Source: Lactobacillales bacterium (GTDB lineage Bacteria; Bacillota; Bacilli; Lactobacillales; Streptococcaceae). From it: a stretch of 50,733 bases of DNA. A program made the translations under genes and the position numbers. Below the pieces are notes generated by a model that saw only the letters and a program-made list of their open reading frames with translations, searched no databases and was not told the origin of the DNA. Numbering within the stretch: position 1 is the first letter of the stretch; each line of letters opens with the position of its first letter. This document shows, one piece after another, positions 35,153 through 43,910 of the stretch. The stretch is from assembly GCA_031261705.1 (NCBI GenBank), contig JAISJD010000013.1:1-50733 (forward strand). Direction: 5' to 3'.

Positions 35153-36493
35153 TTATTTTCCACACAAGCGATAAATCGCTTCTGCATAGATTGTCATTGC
35201 ACGATACATGCTGTTTAATTCCCAACGTTCGTTGGCTTGGTGCATGTAGTCTGGTGTGTCTGGGAACATTGCCCCGAATGCCACACATTGATTCATAGTA
35301 CGTGCAAAGGTTGCCCCACCTGATACGATTGGTTCTGTCATATCTCCTGTAATGTCACGGTAAGTTCCTAGTAAGTTTTTAATTAATTTACTATCTAGTG
35401 GCACATAAAGTGAATCTAAGAAGTCAAATTCTTCATAAGTTAAACCATAAGGGACAATTGCTTCAGAGAGTTGTTTTACAAGAGCTTTCTTTTCAATTGT
35501 TACTGGAATACGCATATCCACACCGATTTTTGTTTGTTCTGGTGTGATTTCTAGGCTTGCGAAATTCATTGTTAATTGTCCTGATTGTTCATCTTTGACA
35601 ACCCCAACGACATTTTCACCTGTCGCATTTTCTTTGACAACTTTACCAAGAAATTCAATTGGTTTGAAGTCTGTAATATCAGAAAGCGCCATTGCTAAAC
35701 GTGTAATCGCATTTTTACCCTCAACGGCATCTTTTGCGTGAACACTTTGCCCTTGAACGATAATCCCATTTTCAGTTTCTTCATATGGGAAACCAAGTTT
35801 GTCTAGGCTTGCTTTCACTTCTGCTAATTTTGTTCCACTGTAAGGCGCTTCATTAGGTACTACATTAAGTGCACCCGGTGCTGAAACAGCGATTTCATCT
35901 GTTCCTGGTCCAACAAGATAGGCTTGTAATAATCCTTTTTCTGCATAGATTAATGGAAATTCTGCATCTGGGGCAAAGCCTTGTGTAATACTTTCTTCTT
36001 TTTCGTTGTATCTATCCAAACAACGCCATAAAGTTTCTTCATCCGTCCCAAAAATGAAGCGAATCCGACAATTAAAGGTAACACCAGCGTCCATCAAAGC
36101 TTTAACAGCAAATAGAGCAGCCATTGTTGGCCCTTTGTCATCTTGCGAGCCACGTCCGATAAGTTCACCATCTTTAATGGTTGGTTCAAATGGGCCTGTT
36201 TTCCAATTTTTTTCATCGCCAGCAGGGACAACATCCATATGACAAAGCAGACCGAACAATTCTTTTCCTGAACCGATTTCCGCATAGCCATAATAGCCTT
36301 CTGGGTCTTTAAATGTTTCAAAACCTAAGTCTTTACAGATTTCTAGCACCTTATCCAAAGCTTTCACCACTTGTTTTCCAAATGGGTGACCCGTGCCACT
36401 ATCTTCTTCGTCTAAAACTGAAGGAATTTGAATCAATTCCTTCACTGCCGCTACTGCCGACTTTTTATGTTCTTCTGTCACAAACTCTCTCAT
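35153..36493 (-). CDS. pepV: Dipeptidase PepV, M20 family
   Basis: A 446-residue di-zinc aminopeptidase that cleaves dipeptides in the cytoplasm. Seen are LLCHMDVVPAGD, SQDDKGPTMAA, the catalytic TDEETLWRC and SGGATFARTMNQCVAFG near the end. The long lid region matches PepV rather than carboxypeptidase G2. AGGGATGG precedes the ATG. It is downstream of the YfcC carrier in the same direction, with its own -10 TATAAT (36548-36543) between them, so the two may be separately regulated parts of peptide and amino-acid use. Confidence 0.93.
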   Translation of the reverse strand: MREFVTEEHKKSAVAAVKELIQIPSVLDEEDSGTGHPFGKQVVKALDKVLEICKDLGFETFKDPEGYYGYAEIGSGKELFGLLCHMDVVPAGDEKNWKTGPFEPTIKDGELIGRGSQDDKGPTMAALFAVKALMDAGVTFNCRIRFIFGTDEETLWRCLDRYNEKEESITQGFAPDAEFPLIYAEKGLLQAYLVGPGTDEIAVSAPGALNVVPNEAPYSGTKLAEVKASLDKLGFPYEETENGIIVQGQSVHAKDAVEGKNAITRLAMALSDITDFKPIEFLGKVVKENATGENVVGVVKDEQSGQLTMNFASLEITPEQTKIGVDMRIPVTIEKKALVKQLSEAIVPYGLTYEEFDFLDSLYVPLDSKLIKNLLGTYRDITGDMTEPIVSGGATFARTMNQCVAFGAMFPDTPDYMHQANERWELNSMYRAMTIYAEAIYRLCGK

Positions 36494-36542
36494 AATACCA
36501 TCCCTTCATGTGCTGAGTTAAAAAATTCTCTACTCAAATTAA

Positions 36543-36548
36543 ATTATA
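36543..36548 (-). promoter_or_regulatory. -10 element of pepV
   Basis: Minus-strand TATAAT. The -35 match is poor. Confidence 0.4.
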
Positions 36549-36562
36549 TTAAGTGAAGAACT

Positions 36563-36588
36563 CGGCTGAACAGGTCAAACCGAGTCAA
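36563..36588 (-). terminator. Weak terminator-like hairpin after the YfcC gene
   Basis: ACTCGG and CCGAGT pair around a 14-base loop; only a short T-containing tail (TTCTTCACTT) follows. Confidence 0.4.
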
Positions 36589-36605
36589 TCATCTTTTTCA
36601 TAAGA

Positions 36606-38114
36606 TTATAGAATTGCTGCTATACCAAGCATGATACAGATAACAATGAATAACACGACGATAAGTTTCCAAATGTATTTCAACCATACGCCAATATCTG
36701 TACGTCCGATAGCTAATGCCCCCATAACCACTGCAGATGTTGGTGTAATTAAGTTTACCAAACCAGAAGCAGATTGATAAGCAGTAATAACCAAATCTTT
36801 CGATACACCGGCAAATTCGCCCATGTTCCCCATGATACCCATAGTTGCAGCTGCAAGTCCTGAAGTTGACGGAATCAAGAAGGACATTGGAATATAAAAT
36901 ACAAAGGTTAAAATGATAAAGATACTGGAAGATAAACCGCTCAAGCCTTGTTCACCCCAGTGAAGAACTGTATCTGTAATCATTCCGTCATTCATGACTA
37001 CTTGAATCCCACGAGCCACAGCTACGACAAGAGCAACCCCGATTAAATCGGAAGCTCCAAGCATGAACTCTTTGACAAATTCAGATTCTTTAAAGCCATA
37101 AAAGACAGCGACGATGATTGCCATGATTAAGAATAACATGGTGATTTCTGGGAAATACCAATCGCCTAATGGTAACATATTCTTTCCTAAGACAACCCCA
37201 AGTACAGGAAGCCCTGTTAAGAATTTCGTGATATTTTCAAAAATAGTAAAGTGTTCATTTAACATTGTCCATGGAATCAAGCTGATAATCATGACCCCAA
37301 ACGTAATGAAGAATAAAACGTTGACGCGTTTTTGTGATTTAGTAATCGCCGCTTGACGATTGATAGCATCAATATCAAAATGTTTTTCATCTTCTGCACG
37401 TTGACTATAAACGATAGATTTCGTTGGGTCTTTCTCAATTTTTGACGCATAGCGGTAGACAAAGACAATACTAATCCCTACTAAGACAACAAACATCAAG
37501 ACACGGAGTAAAATCCCGTCTCCCATACTAATTCCAAGCGTTTGTGAAGCCACCCCAGTAGCAAATGGGTTTACCGTGGATGCTAGACAACCAACCTGTG
37601 TCCCAATCAGTACGACAGATATTGCGACAATCGAGTCAAAGCCGCATGCCATCATTACTGGAATCAATAAAGTATAAAATGGTAAAGTTTCTTCTGCCAT
37701 TCCGTACGTACTACCACCTAGTGCAAATAAAGTCATCAAAATCGGAATCAGAATTTTTTCGTGCCCCTTGTTGTTCTTGATAATAGAGGCAATCCCTGCA
37801 TCCAATGCGCCAGTCTTATTAACGATTCCTAAGAACCCACCAACAACTAGAATGAATAGTGAGATTGAAATAGCGCCATCTGTTGTGGCATTTCCTAGCA
37901 TCCCATTGACTGGTGCCATGAAAATATCCCACAACCCTTGTGGATTTTGTTTCACTACTTCATATGTTTTTGGAATAATATTTCCTGCATCGTCAACCTT
38001 ATATTGTCCTGCTGGAATGAACCATGTACATACAGCAATCACTCCAATGATTATGAATAATACCGAATACGCTGAGGGCATCTGAAATTTTTTCTTTTTT
38101 GCTACACTTTCCAT
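36606..38114 (-). CDS. YfcC family membrane carrier
   Basis: A 502-residue integral membrane protein with about 11-12 hydrophobic segments and the family signatures TWFIPAGQY, GGSTYGMAEETLPFY and STSGLAAATMGIMGNMGEFAG. This group (COG1288) is related to anaerobic C4-dicarboxylate and basic amino acid carriers; the substrate here is not known. AAAGGAAGAG precedes the ATG. A cre-like site lies about 100 bp upstream, suggesting repression when good sugars are present. The neighbouring pepV makes an amino acid or peptide-derived substrate plausible. Confidence 0.85.
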   Translation of the reverse strand: MESVAKKKKFQMPSAYSVLFIIIGVIAVCTWFIPAGQYKVDDAGNIIPKTYEVVKQNPQGLWDIFMAPVNGMLGNATTDGAISISLFILVVGGFLGIVNKTGALDAGIASIIKNNKGHEKILIPILMTLFALGGSTYGMAEETLPFYTLLIPVMMACGFDSIVAISVVLIGTQVGCLASTVNPFATGVASQTLGISMGDGILLRVLMFVVLVGISIVFVYRYASKIEKDPTKSIVYSQRAEDEKHFDIDAINRQAAITKSQKRVNVLFFITFGVMIISLIPWTMLNEHFTIFENITKFLTGLPVLGVVLGKNMLPLGDWYFPEITMLFLIMAIIVAVFYGFKESEFVKEFMLGASDLIGVALVVAVARGIQVVMNDGMITDTVLHWGEQGLSGLSSSIFIILTFVFYIPMSFLIPSTSGLAAATMGIMGNMGEFAGVSKDLVITAYQSASGLVNLITPTSAVVMGALAIGRTDIGVWLKYIWKLIVVLFIVICIMLGIAAIL

Positions 38115-38211
38115 AATACTCTTCCTTTCTGAATAAGCATAATTTGGGAATCATTTTGAAAATAAATAATTTCTTGTTTTTACTTTCTCTACTCTGTTAT
38201 AAAACACTTAT

Positions 38212-38225
38212 AGAAATCGTTTACA
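38212..38225 (-). promoter_or_regulatory. cre-like (CcpA) operator
   Basis: On the minus strand TGTAAACGATTTCT matches the catabolite-response consensus TGWNANCGNTNWCA at all but the last base. It lies 98 bp upstream of the YfcC start. Confidence 0.5.
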
Positions 38226-38478
38226 TTACATTGTGAAAAGTCTTTTTAGCTAAAACTTTTACTTGGGAAACAAATGCTCCTCTTTGACTCCTTTCTATTA
38301 ACGAGCGGACTTTCTTTGTTTTCCTTTACATCTTCTACTTCAACATTTGATACCAACATCTTTTTAAAATTCGAGCTTCCATAAAAATTTTAATAAATAA
38401 TTTCACAACAACATCAAAAACACTCGAATTTCTTCTCGACCTTTCAAGATAAATTTATCACTCTTTTCTTAATCACGT

Positions 38479-38492
38479 ACCAAATATTTGGT
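38479..38492 (+). repeat. Perfect 14-base palindrome
   Basis: ACCAAATATTTGGT, followed by GTTTTTTG. It could be a protein-binding site or a minimal hairpin. Confidence 0.45.
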
Positions 38493-38516
38493 GTTTTTTG
38501 CCCTTTTTTTGCATTC

Positions 38517-38562
38517 TTCATTTAATTTCTTAAAACGTCAATCTTTTAAGAAATTAAATGAA
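38517..38562 (+). repeat. Perfect 19-bp inverted repeat
   Basis: TTCATTTAATTTCTTAAAA (38517-38535) and its exact complement (38544-38562) flank an eight-base loop. It is AT-only apart from one C/G pair per end and centre, so it differs from the GC-rich terminators elsewhere. Confidence 0.6.
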
Positions 38563-38592
38563 AAAACTCGCCAAATTCCTAGTTTAGCGAGT
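38561..38592 (-). terminator. Terminator of the DUF697-like gene
   Basis: On the minus strand ACTCGCTAAA pairs with TTTGGCGAGT, then six T. Confidence 0.8.
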
Positions 38593-38603
38593 CTTTCTAT
38601 CTA

Positions 38604-39050
38604 TCAATTTTCCGCAAATTCATTGGCAACAATCCAACCGAGTAGCTCCGTGATTGCCACAGCAGTAGTTGCATTTAAGACATTTCCAGCAACTGGTACC
38701 CAACCTACTAGAAATTCACTGATTCCTCGACCAATCATTGTGGCGGTCGTTTCAAGAACGATACTTTTTGCTACACCGTCCTTTAGTGAATGGGAAAACA
38801 GCTTGCCTAAAGATATAACCATTGTCACCTGAATCGGAACAATCACCGCTGCATCACTTCCTGGAAGCTGAGCCAGTCCACCACCAACTGCAGCTGTTGC
38901 CACACTTGCTGTATGTATGATGAATGCAGCTTTACGCCGTTCTTTTTTACTTAGCTTTTTCGTCTGTTTCAAAATCTTTGCACGCTCAGCAAGGCTTGCC
39001 GCCTCTAACACGTTATTGCCAATATCTAACGCTTTTTTCAAGGCAATCAT
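38604..39050 (-). CDS. DUF697-like small membrane-associated protein
   Basis: A 148-residue protein with a basic N-terminal third (KKLSKKERRKAAF) and two or three hydrophobic, glycine-rich helical stretches (about 44-85 and 108-142). The pattern HTASVATAAVGGGLAQLPGSDAAVIVPIQVTMVISLGKLF resembles DUF697 domains found alone or fused to GTPases. The function is unknown. GGAGGG abuts the ATG at 39050, too close for good initiation; TTG at 39041 (nine bases away) may be used instead. It is transcribed alone. Confidence 0.6.
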   Translation of the reverse strand: MIALKKALDIGNNVLEAASLAERAKILKQTKKLSKKERRKAAFIIHTASVATAAVGGGLAQLPGSDAAVIVPIQVTMVISLGKLFSHSLKDGVAKSIVLETTATMIGRGISEFLVGWVPVAGNVLNATTAVAITELLGWIVANEFAEN

Positions 39051-39132
39051 CCCTCCAATCTTATGACAAGATTATTATACTTCAATTTCAAAGTTATACA
39101 TCCGTCTTTAGAATGATTCCTTTTTGTGAAAT

Positions 39133-40500
39133 TTAGTTCATAATCACTGATAAAAACAGTCCGGCAATATTGAAATAAATCAACACACTGGTTAAATCGC
39201 TTAGTGTTGAGATGAACGGGCCACTCGCTACTGCAGGGTCAAAGCCCAAACGTTCCATAAGCATAGGAATCAGACTCCCCGCAAGATTGGCAACTGTAAT
39301 CGCACAAAACATAGCGGTTCCCACTGCCACTCCAAGCATGAGATTATGCTTCCACACAAAAATAACCAAGAAAATCGCTATTCCTGTAACTATTCCGGTC
39401 AACATTCCCGTTAAGATTTCACTTAAAATCAAACGTGGAATGGAATGAACCTCTTCATCTTTAAAGGCTAATCTACGAACAGCCACCGCAAGTGACTGTG
39501 TGCCTGCATTTCCCGCTGTTCCTGTAATTGTCGTGATAAAAACTGCTAAAATACTTGCTTGACTTACCAAGGCTTCAAAATGATTGATTAATGAGGCAGT
39601 TGCCATTCCTAAGAAAAGAAGTGTGATTAACCAAGGCAAACGTTTAGATGCTGCCTTAAATGGATTTTCACTGACTTCATCCACATTAACCCCGGCGAGT
39701 CCTGAATAGTCGCTAACGGCTTCATCATCAATGACGTCAATAATATCATCAACGGTCACAATTCCTTGTAAATGCTGCCCTGAATCAATGACTGGAAGTG
39801 CCAAGAAATCATAATCACGAAACATCTGTGCCACATCCTGTTGGTCATCATCCAGGCTCACAGAAATTACCCGTTCATTCATAATGTCGCGAATCATCAT
39901 ATCATCCTCGTGAATGATTAAATCTCGAAGTGAAATCACCCCGAGTAAGCGTTCTTCATTGTCCACCACGTAGACGTAGTAAACCATTTCCGCAACCTCT
40001 GCCTGTCCCTTTAAGACATACATCGCTGAACGAACCGTTTGATTGGCTACAATCGCCACAAATTCCGTTGTCATAATGGAACCTGCCGTATTTTCCTCGT
40101 AGTGCATAAGTTCCTTGATGTCGTTTGCATCCTCTACATCCATTAAGCCAAGGTAGTCGTCTGCTTGCTTATCAGTCAAGGTAGCCAGTAAATCTGCCGC
40201 ATTATCCGAGTACATTTCAGAAAGCATTTCTGCCGCATACTCTGGCATCATTTCTTCGAGGAATCCGTGAATATCTTCGTTATCCTCTTCTAAAATATCA
40301 AAAACTTCTGCCAACTCTTTAGGTGAAATATATTGATACAGCAGTTCCCGCTCAGAAATATCTAATGATTCATAAAATTGTCCCTGTTCATGTTTATGTA
40401 ATGCTAGAAAGCGAGGACGAAATTCAGCCATCTGTTCATTCTTCAATGCAGATAAAATATTCTCAAATTGAGTTTCTATTTCTTCTTGGACTTCATTCAC
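39133..40500 (-). CDS. mgtE: Magnesium transporter MgtE
   Basis: A 455-residue Mg2+ channel. It has the N-terminal helical MgtE_N domain, two CBS domains (MTTEFVAIVANQTVRSAMYVL; IMNERVISVSLDDDQQDVAQMF) that close the pore when cytoplasmic Mg2+ is high, and five C-terminal membrane helices with GTAGNAGTQSLAVAVRRLAF and PFISTLSDLTSVLIYF. The start is placed at GTG 40500 (MNEVQEE), with AAGAGG eight bases upstream; GTG at 40509 has no room for a site. It is 22 bp after the pseudouridine synthase gene and is probably the last gene of the relQ operon. Confidence 0.94.
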   Translation of the reverse strand: MNEVQEEIETQFENILSALKNEQMAEFRPRFLALHKHEQGQFYESLDISERELLYQYISPKELAEVFDILEEDNEDIHGFLEEMMPEYAAEMLSEMYSDNAADLLATLTDKQADDYLGLMDVEDANDIKELMHYEENTAGSIMTTEFVAIVANQTVRSAMYVLKGQAEVAEMVYYVYVVDNEERLLGVISLRDLIIHEDDMMIRDIMNERVISVSLDDDQQDVAQMFRDYDFLALPVIDSGQHLQGIVTVDDIIDVIDDEAVSDYSGLAGVNVDEVSENPFKAASKRLPWLITLLFLGMATASLINHFEALVSQASILAVFITTITGTAGNAGTQSLAVAVRRLAFKDEEVHSIPRLILSEILTGMLTGIVTGIAIFLVIFVWKHNLMLGVAVGTAMFCAITVANLAGSLIPMLMERLGFDPAVASGPFISTLSDLTSVLIYFNIAGLFLSVIMN

Positions 40501-40522
40501 TATCCTCACCTCTTCTTTTAGT

Positions 40523-41419
40523 TTAGTTCATTTTTTCAACAATTTTACACATATCTTCTGGGAGTTCCGCCAGAAATACCATTTCTTCTCTTGAAAATGG
40601 GTGGATAAAAGCCAACTTGCGACAATGCAATGCTTGCCTCGCCATTCCAAAGTCCATTGCTCCAGCGTACATCTCATCTCCTAGCAAAGGAAAACCAAGA
40701 TGCTCAAAATGAACCCGAATTTGATGTGTTCGTCCCGTATGGAGCTGAATGTTGACCAACGCCACTTTTTCACTTCTACGCTCTACCCAATAATCCGTAT
40801 GAGCGTGCTTTCCCGACTCGTCCACTTTTCTTTTGAGCAAAGAACTTAAATCCCGGGTAATCGGAGCAATGATTTCCCCGCTCGTTGCAAGTTTTTCAAG
40901 CTCACCACTGACTAATGCTTGATACATTTTCGTGACTTTTTTCGTCCGTAACTCCACATCTAGTAGCGCATGTGAAAAACCGTGCTTGGCAAAAAGCATT
41001 AAGCCCGAGGTACCTCTGTCTAGCCTTGTCACAATATGAATGACCAGATTCGGCTCGTTTTTTTGCTTGAGATAGCCTTTTACTCGATTTGCCATAGTAC
41101 CATTCGGGTGATATTGTGCGGGAATGGACGCCACGCCTGCTGGTTTATTCACCACCAGTAAATGTTCATCTTCATATACCACATCAATCGGCGTATCATC
41201 GACCAACAGGGTTTCATGTTCCTGTTCATCTGGAATTTGTACGGTCAAGAGATCATCTGTCTGTAGCTTGTAAAGAACATTTTGCTCAATACCGTTTACC
41301 TCAATCCGACCGCCTTGAAATTTTATTTTTGCCAGAAGACCTTTTGAAATTCCCAGTTCTTTGACGTAGGACTTTATCATTTGCGGGGTCGCTTTCTCGA
41401 ATTTCCACTGAAAAATCAT
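40523..41419 (-). CDS. RluA/RluD-family pseudouridine synthase
   Basis: A 298-residue RNA-modifying enzyme. It has a short S4-like N-terminus (SKGLLAKIKFQGGRIEVNG), the catalytic Asp in VTRLDRGTSGLMLFAK, and GRTHQIRVHFEHLGFPLLGD. The rRNA or tRNA target cannot be assigned. The ATG at 41419 begins one base after the nadK stop, with GGAG inside the end of nadK. This gene order (relQ, nadK, rlu) is conserved in many Bacilli. Confidence 0.9.
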   Translation of the reverse strand: MIFQWKFEKATPQMIKSYVKELGISKGLLAKIKFQGGRIEVNGIEQNVLYKLQTDDLLTVQIPDEQEHETLLVDDTPIDVVYEDEHLLVVNKPAGVASIPAQYHPNGTMANRVKGYLKQKNEPNLVIHIVTRLDRGTSGLMLFAKHGFSHALLDVELRTKKVTKMYQALVSGELEKLATSGEIIAPITRDLSSLLKRKVDESGKHAHTDYWVERRSEKVALVNIQLHTGRTHQIRVHFEHLGFPLLGDEMYAGAMDFGMARQALHCRKLAFIHPFSREEMVFLAELPEDMCKIVEKMN

Positions 41420-41420
41420 C

Positions 41421-42221
41421 TTACTCTCCGTCTCCGATAAAGGCATCTTTCACTCGATTCCAAAAATGAGTATGGCGATACGAAGCAAAATGAATTTCCT
41501 CTGAAGCAATCCGATAACAAACGGAAGAAATATTTTCTGCTTTGATTTCCAACTGGTCAATCATCACCGCATAGTCATCTGACTCTTGTAATGCAACTTT
41601 GACCCACTCATTTTGCCCAATCACAATCGGTGAACCTAATGTACGGAACACACGATTATTCAATGAAGCAATTTCCGCTAACTGAATTGCTTTAATGCTT
41701 GGGTGAATGACCGCACCGCCCACCGATTTGTTATAGGCGGTAGAGCCGGTCGGGGTCGAGATAGAAAGACCATCCCCACGGAAACGTTCAAAGAGTTCAT
41801 CACTAATCAACACATCTCCCACAAGTGTCCGACTCCCACGGCGAATGGTTGACTCATTCAATGCCAAATAGTGCTTACTCTTGGTGCCGTCACGAAAGCC
41901 AATCTGCACATCAAGAATTGGGTAACTGACACTATTTGCACGATTTTCTTTTAGACTAGCTACCAATTCTTCTAGCTCAAAATCACGCCAATCCGTGTAA
42001 AATCCTAAATGCCCTGTATGCACACCAAGAAATTTCACCTCAGATAGACGATGCTGATAATTATGAAATGCCTTTAATAAGGTTCCATCGCCACCGACTG
42101 AAATGACAAATTCAGGCGTATTTTCATCTATTTTTATTTTTTCATCAAGCAACAATTCCATTAATCTTTTTGCCACTCGAACAGAATTTTCTTCTCCATT
42201 ATTTACAATCGCAACTTTCAT
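41421..42221 (-). CDS. nadK: NAD kinase
   Basis: A 266-residue enzyme that phosphorylates NAD+ to NADP+. The GGDG motif is in VISVGGDGTLLKAFHNY; the second conserved block is STPTGSTAYNKSVGGAVIHPS. TAGGAGG precedes the ATG at good distance. It sits between relQ and the pseudouridine synthase. Linking NADP supply with alarmone synthesis is a common grouping in Firmicutes. Confidence 0.96.
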   Translation of the reverse strand: MKVAIVNNGEENSVRVAKRLMELLLDEKIKIDENTPEFVISVGGDGTLLKAFHNYQHRLSEVKFLGVHTGHLGFYTDWRDFELEELVASLKENRANSVSYPILDVQIGFRDGTKSKHYLALNESTIRRGSRTLVGDVLISDELFERFRGDGLSISTPTGSTAYNKSVGGAVIHPSIKAIQLAEIASLNNRVFRTLGSPIVIGQNEWVKVALQESDDYAVMIDQLEIKAENISSVCYRIASEEIHFASYRHTHFWNRVKDAFIGDGE

Positions 42222-42242
42222 AAATCCTCCTAATTGCTAAGC

Positions 42243-42923
42243 TTAGTACCATTTCAGCTCTTCATCGTTATCATCTTCATTGCCTAACTCGTCTTTTACC
42301 TCTTGCTTTCGACCCGGATCGTACAAGCGCTGAGCTTCTTGAATTTCTTCACGAATAACTGACATTTCCTCGTCAAGCATATAAGCAATTTCTGCTGAAC
42401 GCTCTAAACGAATTTTCAACTCTTCTGGAAACTCACCCTTATATTTATAATTTAGCGAGTGTTCAATTGTCGCCCAAAAATTCATTGCTAACGTGCGAAT
42501 CTGAATTTCCGCTAAAATCTTTTTTTCTCCATTAATCGTCTGAACAGGATATTCAATGACAATATGGTACGAACGATACCCGCTCGCTTTTTTATTGGTA
42601 ATATAATCACGCTCCTGCACAATTTTAAAATCGTGGCGTGTTCGTAAAAGTTCAACAATTGTCTGAATATCTTCTACAAATTGTACCATAATTCTAAGAC
42701 CTGCAATGTCCTGCATTTCATCTTCTAATTTATCTAAATTGACCGCACGAACCTGTGCTTTTTTTAAAATACTTTCTACTGGTTTTACACGACCGGTGAC
42801 AAATTCAACGGGTGAATGAAGATTTTGCTTGCGATACTGCTTACGAATCCCACGAAGTTTAATTTTCAATTCACCTACTGCTTGTACGTACGGGTCTAAA
42901 AAAATTTCCCAATCTTTAATCAT
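42243..42923 (-). CDS. relQ: Small alarmone synthetase RelQ ((p)ppGpp synthetase)
   Basis: A 226-residue pyrophosphokinase that makes (p)ppGpp from ATP and GTP/GDP without a hydrolase domain. The synthetase motifs are VEFVTGRVKPVESILKK, DIAGLRIMVQFVEDI, KASGYRSYHIVIEYP and AEIQIRTLAMNFWATIEHSLNYK. The start at 42923 (MIKDWEIFLDPY) has AAGGAG upstream and gives the family length; the longer frame to 43025 adds 34 residues unlike relatives. It is the first gene of the relQ-nadK-rlu-mgtE unit. Confidence 0.95.
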   Translation of the reverse strand: MIKDWEIFLDPYVQAVGELKIKLRGIRKQYRKQNLHSPVEFVTGRVKPVESILKKAQVRAVNLDKLEDEMQDIAGLRIMVQFVEDIQTIVELLRTRHDFKIVQERDYITNKKASGYRSYHIVIEYPVQTINGEKKILAEIQIRTLAMNFWATIEHSLNYKYKGEFPEELKIRLERSAEIAYMLDEEMSVIREEIQEAQRLYDPGRKQEVKDELGNEDDNDEELKWY

Positions 42924-43089
42924 ACCACTGTTCTCCTTATTTACAGAGCTAGGGAAAACTAAGAAATTCAATTGAAGGTGTTTCCAGTCTTTGATTGATT
43001 TCAATTTTCTCGTGCTCAACTTCATACAAGATTAAGCTTCCTTAACCTTGGTCTACTATGTAGAATATTCTCGCAATCACACCATTGTT

Positions 43090-43098
43090 ATTTTACCA
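43090..43098 (-). promoter_or_regulatory. Extended -10 promoter of the relQ operon
   Basis: Minus-strand TGGTAAAAT, about 165 bases before the relQ start; there is no clear -35. Confidence 0.45.
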
Positions 43099-43198
43099 TA
43101 AAAATACAAATATTGTACCCTTTGTCTATCTATCTTATTACTTGACGAACCTTGAAGTTAGGTAGAAAATAAACGTGACAAAAAGATTGGAGGAAACA

Positions 43199-43777
43199 AT
43201 GAGTAAGAACTTAGAAATCGAGTATAAGACACTATTAACTGAGCAAAATTATCAAGACTTACTGACACATTTCAACTTTATAAAAGACGAACAATTCACA
43301 CAAGTAAATCATTATTTTGATACCGATAAGCTAGAACTGAAAAGTCGTGGAATGGGGCTACGTGTCCGTACTCTTGAATCTCGTGCAGAATTAACCTTAA
43401 AAGTACCACAACCATTTGGCTTACTTGAAACAACAGACAATTTAACACTAGAGGAAGCTACTCAAGTCATTGAACAGGAACAGATTCCAGACGGTTTTGT
43501 CAAAGACGAATTATTAAAATTCCATTTAAAACCAGAAAAATTAAAACGAATTGGCTGTCTGAAAACGACACGAGCAGAAAAGGAAATTTCCGAAGGTTTA
43601 CTCGCTATTGATGAAAGTTGGTACGGAAATAAGCATGATTACGAGCTCGAGCTTGAGGTCAAAAATCCACAAACAGGTGAGGAAAACTTTAACAAACTCC
43701 TTGCTAGCCTAGGCATTAAAAAAATCTCATCAAAGAACAAAGTCGCAAGAATGATGGAAGAAAGCAAAAATAAATAA
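43199..43777 (+). CDS. CYTH domain protein (YjbK type)
   Basis: A 192-residue protein of the CYTH (triphosphate tunnel) superfamily. The signature NLEIEYKTLL is at the start, followed by HYFDTDKLELKSRGMGLRVR and a basic/acidic alternation of strands typical of the tunnel. Such proteins act on triphosphates, but the substrate in this group is unknown. ATG at 43199 has TTGGAGG upstream; an in-frame GTG at 43175 lacks a site. It is divergent from relQ, an order conserved near the spxH gene. Confidence 0.85.
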   Translation: MSKNLEIEYKTLLTEQNYQDLLTHFNFIKDEQFTQVNHYFDTDKLELKSRGMGLRVRTLESRAELTLKVPQPFGLLETTDNLTLEEATQVIEQEQIPDGFVKDELLKFHLKPEKLKRIGCLKTTRAEKEISEGLLAIDESWYGNKHDYELELEVKNPQTGEENFNKLLASLGIKKISSKNKVARMMEESKNK

Positions 43778-43910
43778 CATATGGCAAAAAATAGCAAGTG
43801 TTCTTTCTTCTTTTTTTTATCAATTTCTGTTAAATTAGTAGTATAGAAATGAAAAATATTACTAGTTTAATAGAATTACATAATCCAAATTTGGAAGTGG
43901 GGAGTAACTT

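Larger units (their letters stand above)
38115..38603 (-). promoter_or_regulatory. Non-coding region upstream of the YfcC gene
   Basis: About 490 bp without a credible gene. It holds a cre-like site (38212-38225), a perfect 14-base palindrome ACCAAATATTTGGT (38479-38492), a 19-bp perfect inverted repeat (38517-38562) and the terminator of the DUF697-like gene (38561-38592). The rest is AT-rich with no recognised element. Confidence 0.5.

Noticed and set aside
38246-38359. Frame of 37 codons in the gap upstream of the YfcC gene
   Set aside because: No ribosome site, no recognised similarity, and AT-rich surroundings; it ends about 130 bases before the carrier gene. It could be a decayed remnant but cannot be supported.
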